Assembly: GCA_013002285.1 (NCBI GenBank)
Contig: JABDKJ010000035.1
Span: forward strand, 22,603-86,602
Source of the DNA: Flavobacteriales bacterium
Lineage (GTDB): Bacteria; Bacteroidota; Bacteroidia; Flavobacteriales; JABDKJ01
DNA length: 64,000 nucleotides
Direction: 5' to 3'
Shown: positions 43,108-52,889 of the stretch, one piece after another
How the letters are laid out: each line of letters starts with the position of its first letter
Numbering within the stretch: the stretch's first letter is position 1
Program-made: the position numbers and the translations under genes
Notes under the pieces: model-generated
What the model was told of the DNA's origin: nothing
The model's database searches: none
What the model saw: the letters and a program-made list of their open reading frames with translations, nothing else

Positions 43108-43533
43108 ATGAAAGTAGTTGAATTATTTATCATTGCTGGCGGCATAGGACAGATCTTTACAGCACTTGTTTACCCTTATATTAGACACGCAGTATTCGAT
43201 TGGTATACCGATGTAAAGAAATTAAAACCCTTAAATCAGGAGATCGCCAAAACATATGGTCGATATATTCAAGGATTGAATTTTGCATTTGGAATGATCG
43301 CTATTGTATTACACAAAGCTTTGATAAACCAAACAGAATTGGCAATCGCGCTAACCGGATTGATCGCAGCATATTGGGTAGGAAAAGTTATAACTCAAAT
43401 TGCCTACTATCCTATGTATGACATACCGAAAAGGTCGCTATTCAAATGGGGTGGGATCGGCATGAATGCCCTATTCGTATTCTTCGCCCTTTTGTTTACT
43501 TATCTCTTTATTTATAATCTGGGAATATTCTAA
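43108..43533 (+). CDS. Uncharacterised four-helix membrane protein
   Basis: A 141-residue integral membrane protein. Predicted helices lie at about residues 4-24, 53-68, 78-98 and 115-139. The loop VFDWYTDVKKLKPLNQEIAKTYGRY is polar and basic, and a YYPMYDIPKRS turn precedes the last helix. I cannot assign a domain. It is 53 bp downstream of the previous unknown protein and faces the converging sucB gene, 8 bp away. No terminator was seen between them. Confidence 0.75.
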   Translation: MKVVELFIIAGGIGQIFTALVYPYIRHAVFDWYTDVKKLKPLNQEIAKTYGRYIQGLNFAFGMIAIVLHKALINQTELAIALTGLIAAYWVGKVITQIAYYPMYDIPKRSLFKWGGIGMNALFVFFALLFTYLFIYNLGIF

Positions 43534-43541
43534 GGACCTCC

Positions 43542-44789
43542 TTAAAAACCCAACAGGATCTCTTCTGGTTTTTTACCTCCTAGCAGAAGCCTCGCAGGAT
43601 CTTCTAGCATTTCTTTAACACGATAAAGGAAAGAAACTGACTCCTTCCCGTCTATTATGCGGTGGTCATATGAAAGAGCCACATACATAACCGGACGCAC
43701 TTCTACTCTTCCGTCTATCGCTACTGGTCTCTCTACTATGTTATGCATTCCTAGGATCGCACTTTGGGGTGGATTGATTATTGGCGTACTTAACATACTG
43801 CCAAAAACACCCCCATTTGTTATAGTAAACGTACCACCTGTCATTTCATCCAGTGATATCTTTCCGTCCCTGGCTTTAATAGCAAGTCTCTTTATCTCAG
43901 CTTCGATCTCATGCATTTTCAGGCTTTCTGCGTTTCGCACTACAGGAACCATCAAGCCTTTTGGCGAACTCACGGCAATGCCCATGTCCACATAATCGTG
44001 AGAGATCATGTGGTCTCCATCTATCATCGCATTAACAGAAGGAAATTCTTTCAACCCTTCGCAGCAAGCTTTTGTGAAGAATGACATAAAACCTAAGCCT
44101 ACTCCATATTTCTCTTTGAACTTGACCTTATATTTAGCTCTAAGATCCATTATGGGTTTCATATCCACCTCATTGAAAGTGGTTAACATGGCCGTTTCAT
44201 TCTTTACAGCAACCAATCGCTTGGCGATCTTCCTTCTTAGAGATGACATCTTATCGCTTGAAGTATCTCTATCACCAGACCAACCACCCCCTAAAGATGT
44301 TTTATCTATACCGCCTGACAAATGGGCTAAGACATCTTGTTTGGTTATTCGACCACCTTTTCCAGTGCCATTGATACTTGCTGCTACAACACCATTTTCC
44401 GCCATTATCTTTTTAGCAGCAACACTAGGCAGTCCGGCTGTGTGGCTCGCAACAGCAGGCTCGGCTACTTTAACTGCAGCTACCGGACTAGGCGCTGGTG
44501 CAGCTTCTTTCGCCACTTCCTTCTTAACTTCTTTTTTCTTTGGCATCCCTTTTACAGATGTGTCAATACTTGCAATAACACTTCCTACATCTACAGCATC
44601 TCCTTCTTTGGCTTTCAGAGATATCGCTCCAGACTCTTCTGCTACTAATTCTAATGTGGCTTTGTCTGAATCGACTTCACAGATCACTTGATCCTTTTCT
44701 ACGTACTCTCCTTCTTCTACTAACCACTGAGCAATTTCTACTTCAGAAATGGATTCTCCGGGACTAGGAACTTTTACTTCAAAGTTCAT
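43542..44789 (-). CDS. sucB: 2-oxoglutarate dehydrogenase E2, dihydrolipoyllysine succinyltransferase
   Basis: Core subunit of the 2-oxoglutarate dehydrogenase complex. Of 415 residues, 1-78 are a lipoyl domain ([11 protein letters not shown] carries the lipoylated Lys, served by LipB encoded at 3.5 kb). An Ala/Pro-rich linker follows, then an E3-binding domain ([28 protein letters not shown]) and the catalytic domain from about 190. The catalytic [11 protein letters not shown] is near the C terminus. It is 18 bp downstream of sucA. No lpd gene is nearby. Confidence 0.96.
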   Translation of the reverse strand: MNFEVKVPSPGESISEVEIAQWLVEEGEYVEKDQVICEVDSDKATLELVAEESGAISLKAKEGDAVDVGSVIASIDTSVKGMPKKKEVKKEVAKEAAPAPSPVAAVKVAEPAVASHTAGLPSVAAKKIMAENGVVAASINGTGKGGRITKQDVLAHLSGGIDKTSLGGGWSGDRDTSSDKMSSLRRKIAKRLVAVKNETAMLTTFNEVDMKPIMDLRAKYKVKFKEKYGVGLGFMSFFTKACCEGLKEFPSVNAMIDGDHMISHDYVDMGIAVSSPKGLMVPVVRNAESLKMHEIEAEIKRLAIKARDGKISLDEMTGGTFTITNGGVFGSMLSTPIINPPQSAILGMHNIVERPVAIDGRVEVRPVMYVALSYDHRIIDGKESVSFLYRVKEMLEDPARLLLGGKKPEEILLGF

Positions 44790-44807
44790 TTTTTCGTGTT
44801 TAATGGT

Positions 44808-47540
44808 TTATGCTAATACTTTCTTCCCTATACCTGAGAAGGTCTTTTCAATAATTTCATTTTGCCTGTCTTCTGCTCTTTTTGGCGAGCCTGAGGCAGG
44901 GCTTGCGCTTGCTGGCCTTGAAATGCATCTTAGGTTCGGCACGTTCAAATTCATGTTCATAAAAGAAGCTGCTCCCATGTTCCTGGGTTCTTCTTGAACC
45001 CAAACAAACTCTTCAGCATTCTTGTATTTGTTAACTAGTTTCTCGATCTGCTTTACTGGTAAAGGATACATCTGCTCTATTCTTACTAAAGCCACCTCTT
45101 CGATCTTTTCTACTTCTTTCTTTGCTAAAAGATCATAGTATATTTTCCCCTGGCACAGAACCACACGTGACACGTTGCTTGTCTTTGCTTTTTCATCGTC
45201 TATGATCTCCATGAATTTTCCTGTGGCGAGATCATTCAAAGAAGAAACACATTTGGGATGTCTCAATAAGCTTTTTGGAGTGAAAACGACCAAAGGCTTT
45301 CGAAAATCCCTTTTCAGTTGTCTTCTTAGAACATGAAAGAAATTTGCAGGCGTTGTGCAATTCACAACTTGCATATTGTATTCTCCGCATTGGGTAAGGA
45401 ATCGTTCTATTCGTCCACTAGAATGCTCTGGACCCATACCTTCATAACCATGAGGCAACAACAATACCAAACCGCTCATGCTCCTCCATTTATCCTCTCC
45501 ACTTGTAATGAATTGATCGATCACTATCTGAGCACCGTTCACAAAATCTCCAAATTGAGCTTCCCATATAGTGAGCGTATGAGGGGTATACAAAGAGTAT
45601 CCATATTCAAATCCCATGACACCATATTCAGAAAGCAAGGAATTATAGATCTTAAATGGTGCTTGCTTAGCACTCAAATTATTCAAATGGACATATTCTT
45701 CTTCGCTATCTTCCAAGCGAACAACAGCATGTCTATGAGAAAATGTACCTCTCTCACAATCTTGACCAGAAAAACGAATAGGTTTTCCTTCATCTAGAAG
45801 AGTTGCATAGGCCAGCAGCTCAGCCATTCCCCAATCAAGTTTATCAGTTTTGATCATGTTCGACCTCTCCTTCAGGATCCTCTCAAGCTTCCTGAAAAAT
45901 TTCTTTCCTTTTGGTATTTCAGTGATCTTGTCAGTAAGTGATCTTAATTTTTTTACTGGGACTCCAGTGCTTGGGGAAGATTCGAAATCGGCCGCTTTAG
46001 CACGCTTGACATTTTTCCACTCTTCTTCCAGAAAGGCCTTGATCGTTGCACTCTTGATCTTCTTGCTCTGGTCAAAATCTTGAGCGAGAACATCCTTGAA
46101 TTGCTCTTGCATTTCCTTTGCTTCAGTCTCACTAATTGTTCCCTCGGAAACCAATTGCTCTGTATAAATATCCCGAGGATTTGGATGCTTTGCAATAGCC
46201 TTGTACAATGTTGGCTGGGTGAATTTTGGTTCATCACCTTCATTATGACCGTATTTTCGATAAGATAATAAGTCAATAAAAACATCTTTTCTGTACCTGT
46301 TCCTGAACTCAACAGCGATCTGCATAACATGGACCATAGCTTCAGGATCATCACCATTAACATGAAAAACAGGAGAAAGTGTTACTTTGCCAACATCTGT
46401 GCAATAGGTACTTGACCTACCATCAATATAATTTGTTGTGAAGCCTACTTGGTTATTGATCACAATATGGATAGTACCTCCTGTTCGATACCCTGGCAAG
46501 TCTGCCATTTGTGTCACCTCGTAGACAACACCCTGACCAGCTATTGCGGCATCTCCGTGAATAAGCACGGGCATTACTTTTAGGTCATCACCTTCATACT
46601 CTTGATCGATCTTAGCCCTGGCCAATCCTTGTACTATAGGGTCTACCGCCTCTAGGTGGGATGGATTAGGGCTAAGGGTGAGTTTTACTTTTCTTTTTGC
46701 ATCAATTTCGTAGTCACACGTTGCCCCCAAATGATACTTCACATCACCATCAAAACTCTCATCATCATAATCCTTAGGGTCAAACTCGCTAAATATATCT
46801 TTGTAGTTCTTTTTGAAAATGTTCGCCAGCACGTTCAAACGACCTCTATGCGCCATTCCAACAACGATCTCCTTTGTGCCTTCAGCAGCACTCATTCTGA
46901 TCAATGCATCTAAAGCAGGTATTAAAGACTCTGAGCCCTCTAGGGAAAATCTCTTTTGCCCTGGGAAACGAGAATGTAAAAATTGCTCAAAGCCAACGGT
47001 TTGATTTAGCTTGTGCAGGATATGCTTCTTCTCTTCTTTCGTGAATTTTGGTAGGTTATCATTTTCATGCATTCGGTTTTTCAACCAATCCAGCTTTTCG
47101 GGTTGACGGATATACATGAATTCCGCACCTATGGATTGGCAGTAACACTTTTCCAAATGGAAGATGATGTCTTTCAATTTCGCAGCCCCCAAACCACAAT
47201 CACTACCAGCTTGAAAAACTATATCAAGGTCTTTTTGCTCTAAGCCAAAATTCTCAATATCTAAAGTTGGACTATACTTTCTCCTCTCTCTTACAGGGTT
47301 AGTCTTGGTGAATAAATGCCCTCTAACCCTGTATGCATTGATCAACTGAATGACCTTGAATTCTTTATGCATATTCTGAGGAATGTCTCCCTCTGCATCA
47401 AAATCTTTCTTTGCAAAGTCGAATCCTTCAAAAAAACGGGCCCACCCTATCTCTACTGAATTGGGGTCTTCTTGGTACTTCTTGTATTCCGCTTCAACGT
47501 AAGCAATATTACTATTGCTTAAAAAAGAATATTTATCCAT
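44808..47540 (-). CDS. sucA: 2-oxoglutarate dehydrogenase E1 component
   Basis: A thiamine-diphosphate decarboxylase that feeds succinyl groups to SucB in the TCA cycle. In 910 residues the N terminus (SFLSNSNIAYVEAEYKKYQ) is the E2-binding segment. GMAHRGRLNVLANIF, HLGATCDYEID and VPVLIHGDAAIAGQG-like segments (here MPVLIHGDAAIAGQG) mark the ThDP site. ATLLDEGKPIRFSGQDCERGTFSHRH marks the transketolase-like pyrimidine domain (quoted in parts: GQDCERGTFSHRH). An exact -7 box lies 55 bp upstream. sucA-sucB is the operon order. Confidence 0.96.
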   Translation of the reverse strand: MDKYSFLSNSNIAYVEAEYKKYQEDPNSVEIGWARFFEGFDFAKKDFDAEGDIPQNMHKEFKVIQLINAYRVRGHLFTKTNPVRERRKYSPTLDIENFGLEQKDLDIVFQAGSDCGLGAAKLKDIIFHLEKCYCQSIGAEFMYIRQPEKLDWLKNRMHENDNLPKFTKEEKKHILHKLNQTVGFEQFLHSRFPGQKRFSLEGSESLIPALDALIRMSAAEGTKEIVVGMAHRGRLNVLANIFKKNYKDIFSEFDPKDYDDESFDGDVKYHLGATCDYEIDAKRKVKLTLSPNPSHLEAVDPIVQGLARAKIDQEYEGDDLKVMPVLIHGDAAIAGQGVVYEVTQMADLPGYRTGGTIHIVINNQVGFTTNYIDGRSSTYCTDVGKVTLSPVFHVNGDDPEAMVHVMQIAVEFRNRYRKDVFIDLLSYRKYGHNEGDEPKFTQPTLYKAIAKHPNPRDIYTEQLVSEGTISETEAKEMQEQFKDVLAQDFDQSKKIKSATIKAFLEEEWKNVKRAKAADFESSPSTGVPVKKLRSLTDKITEIPKGKKFFRKLERILKERSNMIKTDKLDWGMAELLAYATLLDEGKPIRFSGQDCERGTFSHRHAVVRLEDSEEEYVHLNNLSAKQAPFKIYNSLLSEYGVMGFEYGYSLYTPHTLTIWEAQFGDFVNGAQIVIDQFITSGEDKWRSMSGLVLLLPHGYEGMGPEHSSGRIERFLTQCGEYNMQVVNCTTPANFFHVLRRQLKRDFRKPLVVFTPKSLLRHPKCVSSLNDLATGKFMEIIDDEKAKTSNVSRVVLCQGKIYYDLLAKKEVEKIEEVALVRIEQMYPLPVKQIEKLVNKYKNAEEFVWVQEEPRNMGAASFMNMNLNVPNLRCISRPASASPASGSPKRAEDRQNEIIEKTFSGIGKKVLA

Positions 47541-47594
47541 TTAAATAGCTATTAGCTTAGATCAATTTATACGAAGATCTTCGCTACCGGTTAA

Positions 47595-47602
47595 CAAATT
47601 TA
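47595..47602 (-). promoter_or_regulatory. -7 promoter box for sucA
   Basis: On the minus strand TAAATTTG matches TAnnTTTG exactly. The start would be near 47590, giving a leader of about 50 nt. No matching -33 is evident. Confidence 0.4.
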
Positions 47603-47717
47603 GACAAACAAAATGGTTTGTTTTCTATACTTTCAGGAAATTGATCAAGAGCTTTTATGTGCGAAATTGTTAAATATTCTGTTCCGAACATATCTTGCTT
47701 TATCTTGTTGAATAAAC

Positions 47718-48620
47718 ATGAGAAATATACTCATAAGTGGAGGGTCTGGCCTCGTTGGAATGGCGCTTACCAGGCAACTATTGTCTATGGACTATCAGGT
47801 AGCCCACTTATCACGAAAAAAGCAGTCTGTTGATGGAGTAAAGGTATGGCAATGGGATCCAAGTGAAAAATGGATCGAACCAGGCGCATTAAACCATGTA
47901 AACACGATCATTCACCTGGCAGGGGCTAACATTGGAACAACCAAGCAAGATGAAAAAGGAAAGAGAATTCTTACTTCGAGCAGAATAGATACTGCACAAT
48001 TACTTTTTTCTGAGGCCCAAAAATATAAGGCAAGCTTAAAGACATTCATTTCAGCCTCTGCTATAGGCTACTATGGAATGGTCAGCAGTGACAGGATCTT
48101 TGAGGAAAGTGATCCTCCTGGAAAAGGATTTGTCCCCGAGCTCACTGCAGAATGGGAAAAGGCAGCCGATCAATTCAAGAGTTTATGTCGTGTTGCAAAA
48201 ATAAGGGTCGCGGTTGTGCTCGATAAAAATGAAGGTGCATTGCCTAAAATGGCCTTGCCTGTAAATTTTGGCGCTGGTGCTGCTCTTGGAACTGGCAAGC
48301 AATGGGTTCCATGGATACATATACAAGACCTTGTTGGCATATTCACTCATATCATAGAAAATTCACAGCTAGAAGGCGTGTTCAATGCAGTAGCTCCGGA
48401 ACACATTAATAATCATAATCTCACAAAGGCTATTGCGAAAGTGTTGAATAAACCTTTCTTTTTGCCCAATGTGCCTTCTTTTCTTTTGCGTTTCTTATTC
48501 AAGGAAAGGGCGGCCCTAATTTTAGAAGGAAGTAGAGTATCAGGGAAAAAAATAATAGATGCGGGCTTTAAATTTCGTTTTGAAAAGGTTGAAGCTGCGT
48601 TGAAGGAGGTCTATGATTAG
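47718..48620 (+). CDS. TIGR01777-family NAD-dependent epimerase
   Basis: A 300-residue extended short-chain dehydrogenase. The NAD(P) binding ISGGSGLVGMALTRQLL is at the N terminus, NTIIHLAGANIG follows, and SASAIGYYG gives the Tyr of the SDR active site. The C-terminal DUF1731 domain includes NVPSFLLRFLFKERAALILEGSRV (quoted in parts: LLRFLFKERAALIL). Family members include YfcH and the cell-division-associated SulA-like proteins; the exact substrate is unknown. It converges on the polyprenyl synthase with a one-base gap. Confidence 0.88.
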   Translation: MRNILISGGSGLVGMALTRQLLSMDYQVAHLSRKKQSVDGVKVWQWDPSEKWIEPGALNHVNTIIHLAGANIGTTKQDEKGKRILTSSRIDTAQLLFSEAQKYKASLKTFISASAIGYYGMVSSDRIFEESDPPGKGFVPELTAEWEKAADQFKSLCRVAKIRVAVVLDKNEGALPKMALPVNFGAGAALGTGKQWVPWIHIQDLVGIFTHIIENSQLEGVFNAVAPEHINNHNLTKAIAKVLNKPFFLPNVPSFLLRFLFKERAALILEGSRVSGKKIIDAGFKFRFEKVEAALKEVYD

Positions 48621-48621
48621 A

Positions 48622-49587
48622 TCAATACTCCCTATCTGTTAAGGCCATTGCCAAATTCCAAAGTTTTTCCTTGATCACATCATTTCCTCCTACTTCATTT
48701 AAAGCTGCCTGCGCTTTTTCCATATGGTCGTTCTTCATATCACTAACTTCCTCCGGCACTTTCAGAAATTCCATCATATTCTTGACTTCCTTTATGGCAT
48801 CTGGACCTACATCGCCCATGTAGATCTGATAAAGCCTGTCTTTTTGCGCATTATTCGCTTTATCCAATGCCGCCAATAGAAGGATCGTCTTCTTTTTTGC
48901 AATGATGTCTCCACCCATCTGTTTCCCAACTTTAGCATCGTCCCCAAAAAGGTCAAGAAAATCATCTTGGATCTGGAACGCCAGACCTATCTCAACACCA
49001 AACTCATATAACTTCTCTTGCGAATATTGGTCGCCTCCGGCAGCAATAGCTCCAAGTTCTAAAGAGGCTCCAACAAGAACAGAAGTCTTGTACTTGATCA
49101 TTTCAAAGTATTCTGCTTTGGTTACTTCCCAGCGTTTTTCAAATTCCATATCCAACTGTTGACCGTAGCACACTTCTGAAGCCATTTTGCTGAATATGTT
49201 AAATGCCCTTTGACGACTGATCTCTGGGCTTTTCATGATGAATTCATAGGCCATCACTAACATAGCGTCACCGGAGAGTATGGCCACATTCTTATCCCAT
49301 TTCTTATGCACCGTAGGTTCACCTCTGCGCAAAGGTGCTTCATCCATGATATCATCATGCATCAAAGAAAAGTTATGGAAAAGCTCTACAGCCAAAGCTA
49401 CATCCTGAGTGTCTTTGAGCTCGCCATCAAAAATGTCGCTTGCCATCAAAGTCAGAATTGGTCTAATTCGTTTTGCCGGAAGAGACATTAAATAATGCAC
49501 CGGATCATAGATCGATCCCTCATGAGACTTTTTTAATCGTTCAACAGCACTATCTATTCCCTTCTTGTAATGATCTAGTTCTTGCAT
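48622..49587 (-). CDS. Polyprenyl (geranylgeranyl/octaprenyl-type) diphosphate synthase
   Basis: A trans-isoprenyl chain-elongating enzyme of 321 residues. The first aspartate-rich motif is DDIMDEAPLRRGEPTVH and the second is QIQDDFLDLFGDD. The residues ahead of the first motif (ELFHNFSLMH) include Phe and bulky side chains, which favour a shorter product such as farnesyl or geranylgeranyl diphosphate, but chain length cannot be read with certainty. It may supply the menaquinone side chain or carotenoids. It begins the base before the rmlA stop ends (adjacent). Confidence 0.92.
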   Translation of the reverse strand: MQELDHYKKGIDSAVERLKKSHEGSIYDPVHYLMSLPAKRIRPILTLMASDIFDGELKDTQDVALAVELFHNFSLMHDDIMDEAPLRRGEPTVHKKWDKNVAILSGDAMLVMAYEFIMKSPEISRQRAFNIFSKMASEVCYGQQLDMEFEKRWEVTKAEYFEMIKYKTSVLVGASLELGAIAAGGDQYSQEKLYEFGVEIGLAFQIQDDFLDLFGDDAKVGKQMGGDIIAKKKTILLLAALDKANNAQKDRLYQIYMGDVGPDAIKEVKNMMEFLKVPEEVSDMKNDHMEKAQAALNEVGGNDVIKEKLWNLAMALTDREY

Positions 49588-50448
49588 TTATTGGATCAGG
49601 TCTAAAAGATATTTTCCATATCCACTTTTAACCAATGGTTTGGCAATTTGTTCGAGTTGAGAGGAATTAATGAAACCGTTTTCATAGGCAACCTCTTCAA
49701 TACATCCGATCTTGAGACCTTGACGTTCTTCTATGACCTGCACATATTGGCTTGCTTGCATCAATGAAGAAAACGTACCTGTATCGAGCCATGCTGTTCC
49801 TCTGTCCAAGATGGCTACTTTCAATTTTCCATTTTGCAGATAGGCTCTGTTGACATCAGTTATTTCGTACTCTCCCCTTGCACTGGGTTGGAGTTCCTTA
49901 GCGATCTGAACTACTTCGTTGTCATAAAAATAAAGCCCTGGGACTGCATAATTTGATTTTGGATTACTTGGCTTCTCTTCTATTGAGACAGCAACACTTT
50001 TCGAATCGAATTCGACTACTCCATAGCGCTTAGGATCTGAAACATGATAAGCAAATACGATCCCTCCATTTGGGTCATTACAGTTTTTCAAGGTATCGGT
50101 CATGCCAGCTCCATGAAAGATGTTGTCCCCTAGTATCAATGCGCTGTCGTCATTTCCAATAAAATTTGCACCTAAGGTAAATGCTTGTGCAAGCCCTTTT
50201 GGTTCCGCCTGTTCTATGTATTGGAATTCGCAACCAAGCTGTTCTCCATCACCCAGCAATTTTCTAAAATGAGGCAAGTCGTGTGGTGTGGAAATGATCA
50301 AGATCTCTTTGATGCCCGCTCTCATCAAAGTAGAGAGAGGGTAATAGATCATTGGCTTATCATAAACTGGCATAAGTTGCTTTGATATCGCCAAAGTCAA
50401 AGGATGCAATCGCGTGCCCGTACCTCCTGCTAAAATGATGCCTTTCAT
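49588..50448 (-). CDS. rmlA: Glucose-1-phosphate thymidylyltransferase RmlA
   Basis: Makes dTDP-glucose, the first step of dTDP-L-rhamnose and related sugars. The 286 residues show [60 protein letters not shown] and [14 protein letters not shown]. rmlB, rmlC and rmlD are not in the window. It lies 18 bp after the RND exporter gene and directly before the polyprenyl synthase gene. Confidence 0.95.
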   Translation of the reverse strand: MKGIILAGGTGTRLHPLTLAISKQLMPVYDKPMIYYPLSTLMRAGIKEILIISTPHDLPHFRKLLGDGEQLGCEFQYIEQAEPKGLAQAFTLGANFIGNDDSALILGDNIFHGAGMTDTLKNCNDPNGGIVFAYHVSDPKRYGVVEFDSKSVAVSIEEKPSNPKSNYAVPGLYFYDNEVVQIAKELQPSARGEYEITDVNRAYLQNGKLKVAILDRGTAWLDTGTFSSLMQASQYVQVIEERQGLKIGCIEEVAYENGFINSSQLEQIAKPLVKSGYGKYLLDLIQ

Positions 50449-50466
50449 TGATGCTAAAATATAGAA

Positions 50467-52848
50467 TTAGTTCTTATTGATCTTCAAATTGTCCAGATCG
50501 ATATCTTCTTCCTCATCTAATATCTGTAATAAGGGCTCTTTCAAAGATCTGTAATCGATCAATTTTTGCCATGACATCAAGATGGAAGGGAGCAGAACCA
50601 AGTTGGCCAACATCGCTACCAATAGTGTAACCGAAGAAAGAATTCCTAATGCCTGTGTGCCACCAAATTGCGAAGCCGCGAACATCCCAAACCCAAAAAA
50701 CAAGATAACCGATGTATAGATCATACTTATTCCGGTTTCCTCAATGGCATTAAGAATGGCCTGCTTAAGATTCCAGCCCTGCACTTTCAGCTCTTGTCTA
50801 TACTTTGCCAGATAATGGATCGTATCATCGATGGAAATACCGAATACAATACTGAACACCAATATGGTAGAGGGCTTGATAGGAATTCCAAAATAGCCCA
50901 TGATAGCCGCAGTAAAAATGAGTGGAATTAGGTTTGGAACAAGAGATATAAGGGCCATTGGAATAGACCTGAATAAAATAGCCATGAGACATGCGATCAC
51001 AGAAATTGCGATCAGTAAGCTTATGAACAAGTTCTCTACTAAGTATCTGGTTCCTTTCAAATAAAGAACGGAAGTTCCTGTAAGGTGCACATCATATTGA
51101 TCCGATGGAAAAATTTCATCGATCTGTGGCTGTATCTCTTCTCGGATCAGCTTCTTCATTTCTAAAGTCCCTATATCGGCTACTTGTGCAGAAACTCTAG
51201 TGATCTGTCTGGCAGAATCTAAAAATAGATCTGCAACACCTCTTCCTTCCGTGTTAATATCCAGGTACGGTGCTATAAAGCTCTTTTCATTTCCTTTGAT
51301 CAGGCTGTATTTAGACGGAGAGCCATTGTAGAAAGACTGCTTTGCGAACTTTACAGCATCTACTATTGAAAGAGATTTTGATAGTTCTTCATGTTCAGAC
51401 AAAACCTTTTGCAACTTCTCGATCTTCTTCAGTGTTCTATCCTTTGTGGCCATCCCTTTTTTCTTAGTATCGATCAATACCTCAAAGGGCATTACACCAT
51501 TGAAGTTCGATTCGAAAAACCGTAGGTCTTGCACCACTTGTTCATCTTGTGGCAGGTCTCCTACAATGTTTCCTGTAGCTTGGATCTTTGAAATGCCGTA
51601 AAAGCCAGCTAAAAGAATAACACCTGTGATCACATAGATCATTTTTCTATGATCTTTCACGACTTTCAGCAGCCAACTAACTACTGTTTCAACCCATCTT
51701 TTTTCTAAATGTTTTGTATGCCTCTCTTTGGGTTTTGGCAAATAGCTGAAAATGATCGGGATGATACAAAGTGCAAGAACAAACACCCAAATGATATTGA
51801 TCGATGCAACCACACCAAACTCTCGAAGAAGATCGCTTTTCGTAAAAATGAAGGTGAAAAATCCCAATGCCGTTGTACAATTGGTCATAAAAGTCGCATT
51901 TCCGACCTTTACGATCACCCTTTGTAAGGCCCTAATCCGATTGCCATGTAAAATATATTCTTGATGGTATTTGTTGAGCAGGAAAATACAATTGGGTATC
52001 CCAATGACAATGATCAAAGGAGGGATCAGCCCCATGAGCATCGTTAATTTATACTCGAATAAAGCCAAGGTGCCCATAGCGGAAACCACTCCACATCCGA
52101 CCACAAACAAACAGAAGAATACTATCCTTAAAGACCTGAAGAAGAAATATAAAATAAGGCCTGTTACGATCGCAGCTAACATCAGAAAGAAATTCAATTC
52201 TTCCTTAACCAGCGCTGTAGTGACTGTTCTTATATAAGGCAATCCTGAATAATGAATGGTCATATGCCTTTCATTGAAAGAATTGGCCTCCTCCAGAAAA
52301 TCTTTAACTACCTCTATCCTTTGTTCTGAGTTGAATTGCTCTGCATCTACAAAAACCATCATAAGTGTAGCAAAGGTAGAATCGCTATAGAGAAGGTTTT
52401 CATAGAAAGGCAATGAATTGATCTTAGAGCGTATAGAGTCGACCTCATACTGGTTTGCTGGACGCCTTTCTATCAGTGGTTTGAATTCAAAGATCTTCTC
52501 CTCTTCGTTTTTCTCGATATTATATAAATGGGTAACAGAAAAAATGGAGTCTATGCCGTCTATTTCTTTGAGTTCGTTGCCTAGGTCGTACCAAGCGGCA
52601 AAATTCCTGTATTCCCAAAACTCTTCTCCTTTAACACCGACAACGATCACATTTCCATCTTCTGAAAAGTCTTTCTTGAACTTCTCATAAAATATCTGGT
52701 CTGGATCGTTCTTTGGAAGCAGAGTATCGAACTTATAGCTCATCTGCATCTTAGGGACCTGCATTGCCATAAAAGATGTGACTAAAGCTAGTACGATCAA
52801 AATGGCAATCCTATTTTTTAAGATGATCCGGGCTACCGATTCCCACAT
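50467..52848 (-). CDS. RND/MMPL-family exporter
   Basis: A 793-residue membrane protein with about twelve helices in two repeats, each having a TM helix, a periplasmic loop (about 50-220 and 420-580) and five more helices. The signature FSIVFGISIDDTIHYLAKYRQE (quoted in parts: GISIDDTIHYLAKYR) in the second half carries the Asp pair used for proton coupling. The frame is open upstream to 52902, but the Met at 52848 gives a normal N terminus (WESVARIILKNRIAIL). Family members export lipids, hopanoids or drugs; neighbours rmlA and polyprenyl synthase hint at envelope work, an inference. No fusion protein or outer-membrane factor is adjacent. Confidence 0.9.
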   Translation of the reverse strand: MWESVARIILKNRIAILIVLALVTSFMAMQVPKMQMSYKFDTLLPKNDPDQIFYEKFKKDFSEDGNVIVVGVKGEEFWEYRNFAAWYDLGNELKEIDGIDSIFSVTHLYNIEKNEEEKIFEFKPLIERRPANQYEVDSIRSKINSLPFYENLLYSDSTFATLMMVFVDAEQFNSEQRIEVVKDFLEEANSFNERHMTIHYSGLPYIRTVTTALVKEELNFFLMLAAIVTGLILYFFFRSLRIVFFCLFVVGCGVVSAMGTLALFEYKLTMLMGLIPPLIIVIGIPNCIFLLNKYHQEYILHGNRIRALQRVIVKVGNATFMTNCTTALGFFTFIFTKSDLLREFGVVASINIIWVFVLALCIIPIIFSYLPKPKERHTKHLEKRWVETVVSWLLKVVKDHRKMIYVITGVILLAGFYGISKIQATGNIVGDLPQDEQVVQDLRFFESNFNGVMPFEVLIDTKKKGMATKDRTLKKIEKLQKVLSEHEELSKSLSIVDAVKFAKQSFYNGSPSKYSLIKGNEKSFIAPYLDINTEGRGVADLFLDSARQITRVSAQVADIGTLEMKKLIREEIQPQIDEIFPSDQYDVHLTGTSVLYLKGTRYLVENLFISLLIAISVIACLMAILFRSIPMALISLVPNLIPLIFTAAIMGYFGIPIKPSTILVFSIVFGISIDDTIHYLAKYRQELKVQGWNLKQAILNAIEETGISMIYTSVILFFGFGMFAASQFGGTQALGILSSVTLLVAMLANLVLLPSILMSWQKLIDYRSLKEPLLQILDEEEDIDLDNLKINKN

Positions 52849-52889
52849 AGGACAAATTAAATGAAATATATAATGATTTGTAAGTATAA

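Noticed and set aside
44008..44691. A 227-residue plus-strand open frame opposite sucB
   Set aside because: It mirrors the Ala/Pro/Glu-rich linker of sucB in antisense; composition bias explains its length.
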